Part shown: one piece after another, positions 47,206 through 58,965 of the stretch | How the letters are laid out: each line of letters begins with the position of its first letter | How positions within the stretch are numbered: the stretch's first letter is position 1 | Assembly (NCBI RefSeq): GCF_043641665.1 | Contig: NC_092185.1 | Coordinates: forward strand, 27,371,135 to 27,435,134 | Direction: 5' to 3' | Source of the DNA: Enoplosus armatus | Lineage: Eukaryota > Chordata > Actinopteri > Centrarchiformes > Enoplosidae | Length of the DNA stretch: 64,000 nucleotides | The notes under the pieces: generated by a model | The model's input: only the letters and a program-made list of their open reading frames with translations | What the model was told of the DNA's origin: nothing | Database searches by the model: none | Program-made: the position numbers and the translations under genes

Positions 47206-47879
47206 TACGCCAAAGTAATTTTACGTTTATGTTATTTTGCTAACTATTCATCCAGACTCCCAGGGCTAATCTGATTGGTAAACTGGCTAGCTTGCCATTT
47301 GCAAATCACTTCATCAGCAAACAATACAAAGCAACCAACGCATGACGTTAGAGCCAATATATTTTTGGTGGGTTAAAGGGTTTATTTCAACCAAAACAGA
47401 GTTATTGATTGTTGGAATAGTGGAAAGACCAAGACAATTTTGGTGAGTTTTAGTTTGTTTCTGTCATGTGAATGAAGTGTGTTTTACGATGAGTTAACAT
47501 GGCAATAAGCTAGTCTTAGTTCTGTGAAATAGAGAAACAGAAGGTATGCGGTTGTATTTTTCAGTTTGATTAGGAAAATAGGTGTAAGAATAGAAAAGAA
47601 AAAAGAAAATTATTTATTAGACAAAAAGAAAGCTAAGAGAGCTTATGGAACGTAGCAAACTTGCCGCTCCATGTACATCTCCCAGCTGAAACTATGGGGG
47701 TCAGAGCACACACAAACCTGTGTGAATATATCGGCAATCGCAGGTTGTTAAAATTTAACATTTCGACCAACCCTAGTGTATAACTAACGATTGCTTTCTA
47801 CTAGCCAAGAGTGATGCAAGGCAGAGGTGAACAACTCAATTACTAAGCTAAGGTTAGCCAGCTAGCTGTAACTTTTTCA

Positions 47880-48022
47880 ATTTCTTCAATTTAATTTTAC
47901 TTATATAGCGCTAAATCACAACAAAAGTCATCTCATGACACTTTACAAATAGAGCAGGTCTAGACCGTACTCTTTATAATATTATTACAGAGACCCAACA
48001 GTTCCCACCATGAGCAAGCACT
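47880..48022 (-). mobile_element. 5'-truncated L2 3' end
   Basis: The minus strand matches the L2 3' terminus (gggaactgttgggtctctgt, agacctgctctat, gatgacttttgttgtgattt, agcgctatataag). Begins abruptly at aagtgcttgctcatggt. Same family as 24591-28348. Confidence 0.88.
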
Positions 48023-48317
48023 TATATGGGAAATGCAGTGCTTTCTGTGTACTTTTAAATGCTTACTGCGCAATCGTCAAGTTGCTGTTACTTTTTCCAG
48101 TGTTTTCCGGAGTAGCCCGTCTAATAAGCCCTGTCTGTGCAATCAATGCAATTGTTAATGTGTTTTGTCAATTATTTTTCTAATATTTGTCAAACACTGA
48201 AGACCACTCTTCACTCTCTACTCTGCAACAGAGGTGCAGTGCTATTTGTTTAAGTATCAGAGCCACCTATGAATTAAGTTGGGGTTCGTTTCAAAGGTTA
48301 TGTAACCGCTATTCTTA

Positions 48318-48345
48318 CAGTGGGAAGTTTACATACATTAGTCAA
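48318..48345 (+). repeat. Tc1-type terminal repeat fragment
   Basis: The sequence tacagtgggaagtttacata followed by cattag resembles the terminal inverted repeat of salmonid and zebrafish-type Tc1 elements. No matching right end was noticed. Confidence 0.5.
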
Positions 48346-49236
48346 CTATAACTCACCATGTGACTGACTTTATGAATAGTGTCAATGTTTGGAAGATATG
48401 TGGCTTGTGAAAAATGGTACCATATTTACTTTGGTGAATACCGGGCAAAATAATCGGTCCTAATTTGTGCTCACATTTACTTCTCCAACTGGAGTGAATA
48501 GACTCAGGACCTGCCGCTAGTCTCCTGAAGGGGTGAGGCAGTGGCGAAAACCATGTGACGGCGCAACTTGGAAATGACTCCAAGTCTCCTTTCTAAACCG
48601 TCTCTGGCAATACCATGGATGTAGCAGGTTGAAATTAGCGTGGCATTAATCAATGTAGGTGAATGAACACAAGTAGTTTGTGCTTTGACTGATTTCATTT
48701 ATTTACTTGAGCTGAGCAAATGAAGCCACATTGGAAACATCCACTGCTGCAGTGCATGCAGAGGCCAATCTCATCTAATAGGCTAGGCTATGAAAATGTA
48801 GCTAAGCATATCAACCTTTCATTTCCTGCAGGCATTGTGGACGCAGCACAAACTGGCCAAATTTAACACGCTGGCTTTGTTAATGTTTCTTTGAAACCAT
48901 CAGAAGAGTTAAGGAAACGATGCTTTGCTGCTCCGGAGCAGGTTATGTACTAGATAACAGATCAGCTTGGATAAAAGCACCGCCCACTGACCAATCAATT
49001 CTTTTGGAAAAGGGCATCACCAATTTGAATTTTGTTTTTTTAATTGGTTTTTAATTTGCTCCAAAGTCCGTTTGAAACACTGGGGTTGCAGCTGACAGAA
49101 TAAGACTAAAATTGTCATGATACACATTATAAAAATACATGTAACACATTAATTCAATGGAACACACAAATGTAATTATAGTCAGATCTCCTCGTGCCCT
49201 AACGATGGGGCAGTGATATTATAAGCGTTTATGCAT

Positions 49237-49401
49237 TCACACATTGGTGATTTTTTGCCAGCTGTCCTTCCTGCATTTGGCAGCTGCAGCTGTGTTGCTT
49301 TTAGCCTGGATAATGTGTTTAACTTCTTTGTATTTGTCGAATATTATAGTTTGCTCTTTGGTTGTAAAATATGCCGCTCTGCTGCCAGTAGACAGGTCCA
49401 T
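49237..49401 (-). pseudogene. Harbinger-type Myb/SANT-like DNA-binding fragment
   Basis: The minus strand reads MDLSTGSRAAYFTTKEQTII, FDKYKEVKHIIQAKSNTAAA and AKCRKDSWQKITNV, then a stop. This matches the start of Myb/SANT-like proteins found beside Harbinger transposases in fish, with the helix containing KxxWQKI. It is cut off after about 54 residues. Confidence 0.75.
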
Positions 49402-49452
49402 GTTTGCAATTGATGAGATGCTGCAAACACTGCCTATTTTAAGTGAATGCAC

Positions 49453-50215
49453 TCATGGCTAGATTGGGAAACCCTGGGTTCATTTACCGAGATAACCACT
49501 GTAGTGTGACCGCTAAGGTTGGTAGGGTTAGTGAAGCCAGATAAGGAGAAGACATACTGGGTATGTTGAACTTGCTTCATAGTACAGGCCTCTGTAGTGA
49601 TGATTGGATCCGCAAGCGCTTAAAAAACGTATATGAATTTCAACTGGATTATGCAAACTGCAAATATTCTATTCCCTCACTTGGAGCGTTGTTCCGGTGC
49701 TCTCCGGGAGCACTACACCTATGTCGGCAGGACAGTCAACTGAGCACGCACTCACACATATTCATATAGAGCCTGTGGGTGGGTGGACTGATACAGACAT
49801 TTAGACAGGTTTCTCTGTCGTCATACTCACATTGTTTTGAAGCAGAGGCTAGTGGTCATAAAATGTACACGCATAGCAAATCGCAACTCAAATCTATTTT
49901 ATTAGACTCAAATATGAATATAAAAAGAAGCTGGCTGGACTTAAATGAGTTGTCATCTGTTTGGCCGCCTGCCGGCTGAGGACTGTTCGGGTGTGCACTG
50001 AATTAAAATTCCATGATCAGTCTTCTATTTAAATATATATTTAATATACATAAATATATATATAACGGTTTCCTCTCTCTGTTTATTTCCCTGCCTGTCT
50101 CTTACGTCATCTCCCTCTCTCTCTTGAAACAGACATTTCTGTCAGTTTCTGTGTAGCATCTATTAATTAAGATTTTTCAACCTTTTACATTTAGCTAGAA
50201 ATAGCTGGAAGAAAT
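49453..50215. other. Intergenic, no gene recognised
   Basis: Short ORFs only; AT-rich tatatata words near 50030. Confidence 0.4.
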
Positions 50216-50372
50216 GATAATGAATTATACTTTATTGCCAAGTAACATACATTACAAGGAATTTGCCGTGGTCTGAAGGTGCTATTGTTTCGATAACAAA
50301 TAAGTAGAATATAAAAGGTAAAATAAGAATAAAAATAAAAATAAGATAAATAACAAACAGTGCAGTGAAGTG
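50216..50372 (-). mobile_element. 5'-truncated CR1/Rex1-like 3' end
   Basis: The minus strand matches the 3' tail of the 35.5-38.8 kb LINE (aatagcaccttcagaccacg-type sequence, gcaaattccttgtaatgtat, gttacttggcaataaag). Only the last 150 bp are present. Confidence 0.88.
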
Positions 50373-51680
50373 AGATTAGGTGAGATGAAAGAAGCAGATA
50401 AGGCATGTTAATGTAACTAAGGACTTCAGAGGTTATGACATATGACATTTTCAACCAATCAATAATTCAATGCACCTCAACACTTGAGTATGGCCTCAGT
50501 GCCAATACAGTTCACAGTTTGAAGGAAACTGTATTTTGGAAATACAATTTATAGTACTAGACTGCACGGACTGACAACCAAGAGTTTTCAAGTACAACAG
50601 AATTCAGTTAATCATACTCCTTCATACATACACACACAGATTGTAAGGCACACTTTGCTCATTGGCACATTGCTGTACCTACTGATCTGTTTGTTTAGCT
50701 CACTGACAACTAATCACTGAAACTCTGAGCTTTGTAAACATGCACACTGATACTGAGGAGGACACGAGGGCTAACTGCTGGACAGTATTTATTTTACATG
50801 TAAATGTACCAGGAAAGCAACATTGTGTTCCATTATCTGTGAATTCACATGTCCAATAATAAGTCCACTCTTCAAAAAGTACAGAGAAAAGTACACATGG
50901 AATCAAGTGTGGAATTAAATTCAGTCATCACTGTCATTCACATTATTAATATCATTAATTTCTTTCAACAGCCTTAGAGGATGAAAGGGATTTTTAATGG
51001 AGGCGACATCATGGCCCCTAAACAACTCAGTTTACATCAACGTCTGTGTCTGTGTGTGTGTGTGTGTACCCATGTAGCTCAAACAAGATCCAAAAACTGA
51101 CATATTTTTTAAGATCTCATTTGTATGCATGGAGATCCAACGTTAAATAATTAACCAGCACGGTTGCATAATCGGAGAATGGCGTTACAGACACGAAAAT
51201 GCTACTATAAACCAGATTAATAAACAAAGGGTGAGCAGCTATGATTGACAGCAAACCGTGAATGAAATGGGTAAATTTCACACATTACTGATACAAGGGC
51301 TTGCACTAAGGAGCCTTCGTTTTTGCAATGAATATAATTTAATTAGACAAGTTGGCCCACATTGTAAACAATCTACCGGCCATTGGAAATTAGCTAGCAG
51401 TAGTTAGCTTTCAAGCTAATAACTGGATACTAACTAACCCGTTGTATTCGCCCAGCAATACCAGCGTCTGGTTCTGGTAAGAGAGTAACGTTAACGCTGA
51501 ATATGTAATTAACCACGTTGTCGATAAATACACGTTCTACTGTGTGCCTTTGTATAGATATGTCCACATGTTCAAATGTGAAATAACAAACAAGTTCGGC
51601 TGTAACTACATAACGTTGCAGTACGAGCTTGAGCTAGCTCTCCTATGCACCAACTTAAGTGTTGACGACTGAACCACTCC
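50373..51680. other. Intergenic, no gene recognised
   Basis: No conserved ORF; a short TG run near 51055. Sequence becomes less AT-rich toward the CCAAT block at 52.1 kb. Confidence 0.4.
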
Positions 51681-51921
51681 AGCTCGTCATAAAGCAGCCA
51701 GTAAAAAATTCACATACTGTGATAAATATCCACAATATAAAGACTTCAACAGCACTTTGGGGAGCAAATACAGTGTATGTGAAGTTCTGAAGTGGTCAGT
51801 AACCGATAAAACAGCTAATTTCTCTGACAACAATATAGCTGACATAGCTACACTGCGACTTAACTTAGTGTCTGCATCTGACTGTCCGCATAGGAAATAC
51901 AAACAAAAAGTTGTTTTACTC

Positions 51922-52073
51922 ACATTTGCAATACTTGTAGGTGTAACAGTAAAGGTTAAATCCACAGATCGTAAAGGATTTGCTTCGTTAACAAATACAT
52001 CATATTTCTCTGACAACAGTTGAAGTATGTCTGGTTTTCCTTGCCCGTCTGACTGGTTTTGGAAGGAAACCCC
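51922..52073 (-). other. Possible minus-strand exon of unknown gene
   Basis: An open minus-strand frame reads SDGQGKPDILQLLSEKYDVF and NEANPLRSVDLTFTVTP and ends in TSIAN at donor-like AAT|GTGAGT. There is no in-frame ATG before it, so it would need an upstream exon or be a 5'UTR exon. I do not recognise the peptide. Context (CCAAT cluster immediately upstream on the minus strand) is the only other support. Confidence 0.25.
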
Positions 52074-52096
52074 TAAGACAGCATTGACAACAACAA

Positions 52097-52317
52097 CCAA
52101 TGGCGTTTGATTTCATCGTAAGTGACGTCTTTCTAACCAATCCCCAGTGTCAACTTGATACAAGGCTGGTCTCTCATCCAATTCAAGTAAGAGTAGGCGA
52201 GATTTTAACGGTTGTCCTATGGTGACTGAGTACTGTTTAGACCAATCCTCGTGGTTCACCAAAACCAATAAACGTCAAGTCAAAGTAGGCGGTATTTTGA
52301 CAATTGTATCAACCAAT
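52097..52317. promoter_or_regulatory. Cluster of six CCAAT boxes in a tandem duplication
   Basis: CCAAT pentamers on the plus strand at 52097, 52137, 52178, 52242, 52265 and 52313, with TGACGT at about 52123 and ggcggcag just downstream. Two units about 91 bp apart repeat tcaagt...gtaggcg...attttaacg/attttgaca. Dense same-strand CCAAT boxes are typical NF-Y promoters. Target gene unknown; klhl25 (first exon unidentified) is one candidate. Confidence 0.45.
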
Positions 52318-53021
52318 CAGTGGAGAGTTGGTATTAATGGCGGCAGCAAAACAATAGCACGTTGGCGTTTAGCGATAGTAGAGACTTTAAAACTGGCCCT
52401 GGCTTTTGGTCTTTTTTGTTGTTGTTTTTTTTTACATTGGCAAAGTCGTGACCTAGATGCAATAAATGCAAACATGCAACAGATACAAACGCTACATATT
52501 AATAATAAAACTAAGAAAACAATTATCATCAGGTGATGGAGAACCACCCAAGACTTGAGGTGCACAGATTAGGTATGTAAATTTTGTTGATTGCTTTTGA
52601 TCTTGTTGATTAAAATTCTAGTCAACGTTTGATTTTTCCCCTTTACTTTCTCTTTGAAACATAAATCAACATTGCCCCCTGGTGTGTGAAAAGAAAATGT
52701 ACAATATTTTGTATGTATTTTCCAGAAACAACAAAAGGTGGATCATGCAATGCTCAATTTCACATGGTTTGCTGTACTATTTGAAGGCCTGTGCAACTTT
52801 AAAATGGTGTAAATACTTTAGAAGAAATTGTTCCTTTAGGCCCTCGAGGCGGAGCAAGGTGAAAAGCGTTTATTTATTCAGAATATTGGTTTAAAATACC
52901 AACTGCATCTCACTTATAAAACAAAATAAAATAAATAAATAAAAGTTGGTAAACAAAAAAGAACCAAATATAGTTTGAGATACTATGAGCAAAAAGAAAA
53001 AAACTCAACTGAAAGATTCTG

Positions 53022-53260
53022 ACCAATGAAGCCAGACTATATAGCATTTGATTTGACATTTGAACAATAAAACATAATTAATTAAATGATTAACTGCATA
53101 ACTCTCTTTGCCTAATGCCTGATTAAAGCTGCCTTTTAAGAGATTTTAGTGGTTTCATTTTCATAGCTGGTCTTATTTCAATATAATAGTGCACTACTCA
53201 AGATAACTTCATCCAGGATTAACAAATCAACTACATGCCTTATGTTCTGGCTTCATTGGT
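53022..53260. repeat. Inverted-repeat miniature element
   Basis: The 15-mer accaatgaagccaga at 53022-53036 is exactly inverted at 53246-53260. A further copy of one arm, extended to 20 bases, lies at 56325-56344, followed by related sequence to about 56446. Suggests a MITE-like family. Confidence 0.7.
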
Positions 53261-53352
53261 TTTTTAACAGCCAAAATCATTGAATAGTTGAATTTATCTA
53301 TTTTTTTGTTGTATTTTTAGGTAATTATAGGTAACTATTACAAAAAATCTGT

Positions 53353-53822
53353 TGCGATAATTACACTAACAGATCATAATGATTTCTCAATAACCTGCAT
53401 CAAAATTACTTCTTGTTTGGGGTTCACCCAAACAACGATCCAGCTCACTGTCAATAAGCCTGAACCTTTGCAGGTTTGGGTTTGAGGACTTGTTGCTCTG
53501 GCAACAGTTCCAGATGGATTTTAAACCAGCTTTGAAGAACCAAAAGATCCAGACTCATGTCAAACCATCAAAGTTCTAATATGGGTCGGTTATCTACGTA
53601 CGAAGAATGGGGCCCTGGTTGTCACCACACATTATCAAGGCATGAATAATAAAGCCAGATTAGTGTGTTATGCAGCCATCATTCGGCTTAAGAATATAAC
53701 CTGCTCGTACCTCTTGTGCTCAACTACCTCAATTCATTTTCAAATACAAATGGATCACTTTCTTAGATTTATACACGCAGGTTATTGCAAAACCACTATG
53801 ATCTGTTGGTGTAATTATCACA
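53353..53822. repeat. Inverted sequence pair around the 53.5-kb region
   Basis: The words gataattacactaacagatcat near 53353 (written here split: gataattacact, aacagatcat) recur inverted near 53797 as atgatctgttggtgtaatta. Probably a second palindromic element next to the first. Confidence 0.5.
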
Positions 53823-54984
53823 AGTACATTTACATAATGAAGAGTTACCTATATGATAAAATATACAATAAAATAAATAAAATAATAACAATAAAATAAT
53901 AGTTTGTACACTAAAACACAACCAAACCAAATTAGTTTGAGATAATGTGAGCAAAAAGACATATACTCAACTAAAAGATTTCGTTAGTTTTTTGCAATTG
54001 CCAACTCACATTTCTCACAGTTCACTTTTTGAATACTTGTCACATAGTTTTCTTTAGCAACCTTAGTTAATAGTTAGTTAATATCTCATCCAAATTGCAC
54101 AAATGCAACCAAAACACTCTCAGGATCAACTCATGTACCTGAACACTGATTACAATTGGTGATACCATTGTCTTTGTAGAAGTATCTTTTATTTATTTAT
54201 TTAGCATTTATTTATACTAAGATTTCGTTGTTACAAAAATAACATTAATTTATTATTTCATGGATTGTGATACCTCACAGTGTATGTCTCAGAAAATACT
54301 TTTTTTTTCATGTTGGCACATTTATTTTTTCAAACATTTTTGAAGTTCTCAGCACTGACGATGCATTTCCAAAAACAGCTCATACATGCAGCTAAACACT
54401 ATAGTTAACCTCCAAAAGGCTGTAACTAACCTAAAACCTTTAATCCATGTGTCAAAATGAATATATTGTGTCAATGATAACTGCTGAATAAGTCATTGCC
54501 ACCAAAATGAAAAAAAAAACCAAGGTGGTCAAAATGTTTCGTCAGAATGACAAACTCTGAAAGTATGTTCCTCATCTTCTAATTTCCCAAACAGTATTGT
54601 CCTACATGTTTTTGCTGACACTGAATGCCTATTGTACCAGACTATTTATTTAGTAATTTTTCTGAAGCTTACTGACTGCTATTGTATATCGAATTGAATA
54701 CTCTTCAGATGCTGATTTCAAGAGTACATGGTTTCACATTCGATTTTGGAAAGTAAAAGAGCACTTAGATTTGCATGTAATGTGAGGAAAAACTGGTCAC
54801 ACAACTACAATACAGTAAACAGAAAAACACTGAACATTTACACAGCACTGCACAGAATAAAAACATGTACTGTGGAAACAAAACATACGATATGCAGTAG
54901 TATACTACAGCAACAAAATAAAGTTACAGTGCTGGGAATCACTGGACATCCTGTCACTCCTGTCTGTTTGGCCATAGATTATCA

Positions 54985-55235
54985 TCGACCTAACACCTAA
55001 TGCTCTCCCTTGCAATGTAATGGGGGGAAAATCGCTGCCATCCTCTGCACACCTCTGCTGGTATGTCATCACAAGCAGCATCCATTGCAGCAAAGCAAGC
55101 AAAGACATCTGATTTTGTAGTCGATGATCGTATGCTTGACACCTCCATACAGAAAACAATTCCTCAATAGGATTCAAGAATGGAGTATGGTGGAAGGAAG
55201 TCCATCAACATTCTTGGATTGGCCCCAAACCATTT
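54985..55235 (-). pseudogene. IS630/Tc1-superfamily DDE transposase C-terminal fragment
   Basis: The minus strand reads FLPPYSIL in one frame and NPIEELFSVWRCQAYDHRL then LLALLQWMLL in the next, matching the ...LPPYSPxLNPIEEFFSxWR motif containing the catalytic Glu of IS630/Tc1-type transposases. Only the last catalytic block remains. Confidence 0.7.
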
Positions 55236-56001
55236 TCTCACCAAATATTTTTGTCATTCTCATGGATGAGATCCATGTAAAGGGTGTCCAGGAAAGTCAG
55301 CAAGCGTTGTATGGCCCAGTGCTAGGAAAATGTGTACTGTGTACTGTACTCTGTCACAGTTCCTCTCATATGGTATTTTGTACAGTTGCTTCATTGCCAC
55401 CTGATTCTCTTCAGCAATCTATCGTAGACAGGCTAACACAGTTGATATCTGCAAAGATGCCATTGTCTAAATATCTCTAAAAATCTGTGTCTCAGCTGGT
55501 GACACAAAAAAACTGGGGAGGACAGGAAGAAAACCAACCCAGTGTGACAAACTGACGGTATAGCGATATATAGAGTCGTAATTTCATACAATAGCACAAA
55601 ATAAATTACTAAACTATAACCAATAGCTAAAAACTTTAAACACATCGCTAAAAAATTACATTTCGAAAACACTTGACTTAGAAGGGGTGTATAGTTTTAC
55701 CGTAGCAGCAGTCCAACGGCAGGAGCCCACCCTCCTCTGCCCCCCACCACCACTTCACACAGACAGCCCTATCCCCTCTTGCCTGCAGGTGTTACTGTTG
55801 AAGCATTTCAATCAGAATTTCAACAATGGATTTTTTCCAAAGAAAAAACAAGAAAACCCTTAGACTGTACTTTTTTATTTATGTACAGAATATAGTTAAA
55901 GACCAAGCAATCAGAGGTACTGACATCCTCTGGCTGCCCTAGTGATGTTGGGAAGTTATTAGGTAGTTGCTGATAGTCTTGGCTGTCTCATCCAGGGCAG
56001 C

Positions 56002-56190
56002 TTACAGGTAATGGAATTGGCGGTGGCGACGCAGAATCTCAATAGCCTTTTGTTCTACAGTGGAAGGGGTGATACCAAGATCTTCCAAGATTTCCTCTGT
56101 TGGGTTTAGGAATGAAGAGTAAGGTGGAAGGAAATGTGAGTGTAAATACACAGATTTGGTGGTGGTTGCGTTTGACTGAGAAAACAGTTC
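56002..56190 (-). pseudogene. Second IS630-like transposase scrap
   Basis: The minus strand reads LHSHFLPPYSSFLNPTEEIL, again the catalytic-Glu block of the same kind of transposase, then unrelated or shifted sequence. It lies next to a repeat arm shared with 53.0 kb. Confidence 0.6.
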
Positions 56191-56544
56191 ATGACTTTGG
56201 TGGCCATGGAATGCATTTTGTGTGAAAGCAATGAAAAGTGATCCACAGTTTAGTCCACATTGACTGTTGACTGTGTGAAGTGAACTTGTATAGAGAAATG
56301 TGAATTGTAAAAAAACTGTAAAAGACCAATGAAGCCAGAACATATGACATTTGATTTAATATTTGTACACCAACTTAAGAATGAAATTATTAACTGCAGA
56401 ACTCATTTTGCTGAAAATTGTTTGTGTAATTAAAACTGCTTTTTAAAAATGTACTATGTGTAACAATGTAAATGTATTAATCGCTTTTTATTGGCAAAAT
56501 GAGTCGTTCCCCGACTTTCATGGTTGCCTATAACAGCCTGTGGA

Positions 56545-56745
56545 CTGATTTCTCTGTAAAGGACTCGGGACAGATTTCATGTGCGGATGCAATATTATAT
56601 GTGTTCCTTGCATGTCATCCTCTCACACGGGCAATGCTCTTCTATATATCAATTCCAATGTATCATATGTGCTGCATGGCCCTCTCTAAAGCTCCATGTT
56701 CAGCTCCCCCACAGTGCCAACAGTGTGCGACACTAGCTACCGTTA
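56545..56745. repeat. Dispersed repeat with tgtaaaggactcgggaca, copy 2
   Basis: Partner of 47060-47205; shares the ctctgtaaaggactcgggac start and the gtgtgcgacactagctac end, with different internal length. Confidence 0.65.
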
Positions 56746-57424
56746 ATTTAGAAATGGAGTCCGCTAACATCAACCAACAACTGGCACCCACCAAAACACA
56801 GAAAACACAAAAAATGTCCCATTGGACTAAGAGCCCATTTCTCTGAAAATACACACTATGTGCAGTTGTTAGTTCAGTGACTGACATCCAGTGCCTTAAT
56901 TGTAAATCAGGAGTCCCAAAAAACAGAGAGGGTGCTGTTCCAGCGGATCAGGGGGAGAGAAAAAGTAATGGGATGCATCAAAAATCCACAGTGCCTGGAG
57001 CACATTGGACAAAGCCTTAGTGCGCCGCTCACGCAAGACGTGTGGCCCGACCGTTGTCCCTCAAATAAGCTCAAGTGAACAGCTGCTGTCTGGAGTGAAA
57101 TCCTTCACAAAAAGACAGATGAAAACTTTTAAAGTGGGAAAAGTGAAGTTATCACTCAAATAAGCTCAAATGAACTTTTCTCACCGAATCAAGTGGAAAT
57201 CCCTCAAATCAGCTCCAATGGGGCAAATGTCTCCAAACCTCCAATCTGCTGGCTCTACAATATAAAAGACTCTTACATCACACCATGTCGCAGCTTTAGT
57301 AGGATCAAACAGCAAATTTTCACAGAATCCGCACGTGGCTTGCAGAAAAATTGGTAAGCTACTGAATCTCTAGATGACACATGCTGCAGATGCGACTGAG
57401 ATGTGCTGGAGATGCACTGGAGAT

Positions 57425-57585
57425 GTGGAAGTGATTCCATTGGCATTTAATTCAATGCCATGTCTCAATATAACTGAGGACTCCTATGCTAACTTTAGTA
57501 CCTCCAAATTTGATCATCTTGTTGATATTGCTGCAGGCTCAATGTGACTGACACTTGACTCTGTTGCCCCTCTAAAAAAGAAGGA
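57425..57585 (+). mobile_element. Older L2 fragment, left part (split by CR1 insertion)
   Basis: Reads PLAFNSMPCLNITEDSYANF, then LVDIAAGSM, a stop and LTLDSVAPLKKK, the L2 ORF2 region between endonuclease and reverse transcriptase. The continuation (gctccatggtataaccc) is found at 62744-62795. Confidence 0.88.
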
Positions 57586-58171
57586 AGCTGGAGTTGAAAC
57601 TCCAGCAGAACAACATCAGAGAGGTCTGGAGTGGAATGAGGACCATCACGGGTTATGGGCCGACCAACAGCAGAGGAGTTGAAGGCAGTGTGGACCGGGC
57701 CAAAGAACTGAATCTGTTTTTCAACAGATTTGACACTGTGGGCCCTGCAATCCTCCTGTTGGATTGTCAACTACCTGACTGGCAGACCATAATATGTGCG
57801 CTTACAACACTATGTGTCAGACAGAGTGGTCAGCAACACCGGGGCTCCGCAGGGGACTGTCCTCTCTCCCTTTCTCTTCACCATCTACACCACGGACTTC
57901 ACAGTCACGCTACTGCACAGAGACCTGCCATCTTCAGAAGTTTTCTGATGACTCAGCAATAGTTGGATGTATCAGTAAGGGTGATGAGGAGGAGTACAGG
58001 GCTGTTGTGGACAACTTTGTCACATGGTGCGAGCAGAATCATCTACAGCTCAATGTGACAAAGACAAAGGAGCTGACAGTGGATCTGAGGAGGACCAAGG
58101 TGCCGATGATCCCTGTTTCCATCCAGGGGGTCAGTGTGGACATTGTAGAGGATTACAAGTACCTGGGAGTT
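57586..58171 (+). mobile_element. CR1-like LINE inserted in L2, left part
   Basis: Reads LELKLQQNNIREVWSGMRTI, AKELNLFFNRFDTVG, then after deletions and shifts SDDSAIVGCISKGDEEEYRA, FVTWCEQNHLQLNVTKTKEL and EDYKYLGVH. It is the same family as the minus-strand LINE at 39.3-41.3 kb, 5'-truncated. Interrupted at YLGVH by the L2 copy 58172-62109. Confidence 0.88.
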
Positions 58172-58175
58172 CACC

Positions 58176-58889
58176 ATGGAGACGGCTGTAGTCAGCCAGC
58201 CACCAGCAGCTGGTGCGGACCGACTCAGTGTAGCTCCTGCTAGCCGTCCCCTGGCAGCTCCGGAGCAGCCGGGAAGCCAGGGAGGCTGGGTGACTGCCCG
58301 AAGGAAGCATAGCCCTCAGCAGAAGCCCACGGTTCACCACCAACCACTTCATGTTTCTAACAGGTTCTCCCCACTCAGCGACACACCCGCTGAGAAGCAG
58401 ATTTTGGTAATTGGCAGCTCCATAGTCAGAAACGTGAGGTTAGCGACACCAGCGACCATAGTGAAATGCATTCCTGGGGCCAGAGCGGGCGACATTGACT
58501 CAAATTTAAAACTGCTGGCTAAGGATAAGCGTAAATACAGTAAGATTGTTATTCACGTCGGCGGTAATGACTCCCGATTACACCAATCGGAGGTCACTAA
58601 AATTAACGTGGAGTTGGTGTGTACGTTTGCAAAAACTATGTCAGACTCCGTAGTTTTCTCTGGGCCCCTACTCAATTTGACCAGTGATGATATGTTTAGC
58701 CGCATGTCATCAATCAACCGCTGGCTGTCGAGGTGATCTCCAGCAAACGATGTGGGCTTCGTAGACAATTGGCGGACTTTCTGGAGGAGACCTGGTCTGA
58801 TGAGGAGAGACAGCATTCATCCCACTTTGGATGGAGCGGCTCTCATGTCTAGAAATCTGACCGACTTTATTAGTGAACCAAAACTGTGA
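58176..58889 (+). pseudogene. L2 ORF1 with SGNH-esterase domain
   Basis: Frame 58176-58736 has a basic N-terminal part ([18 protein letters not shown]), then an esterase-like fold: [15 protein letters not shown] (nucleophile block), [15 protein letters not shown] (Gly-Asn block). A shift at about 58734 moves the last block ([20 protein letters not shown], Asp-x-x-His) to another frame ending at 58889. Such ORF1 esterases are known in fish L2 (ZfL2-1) and CR1 LINEs, where they act in RNA-protein particle formation. 5' end truncated. Confidence 0.85.
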
Positions 58890-58965
58890 CAACCCAGAGT
58901 CCAGACCAGGAGGCAGAGTGCAGTCCTACACCTTCCATTAGAGCAGTTACCCACCCAAAACCCCA

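Noticed and set aside
53642..53899. 85-codon plus-strand ORF
   Set aside because: Ends in A/T repeat coding for Lys/Ile/Asn and overlaps an inverted repeat.
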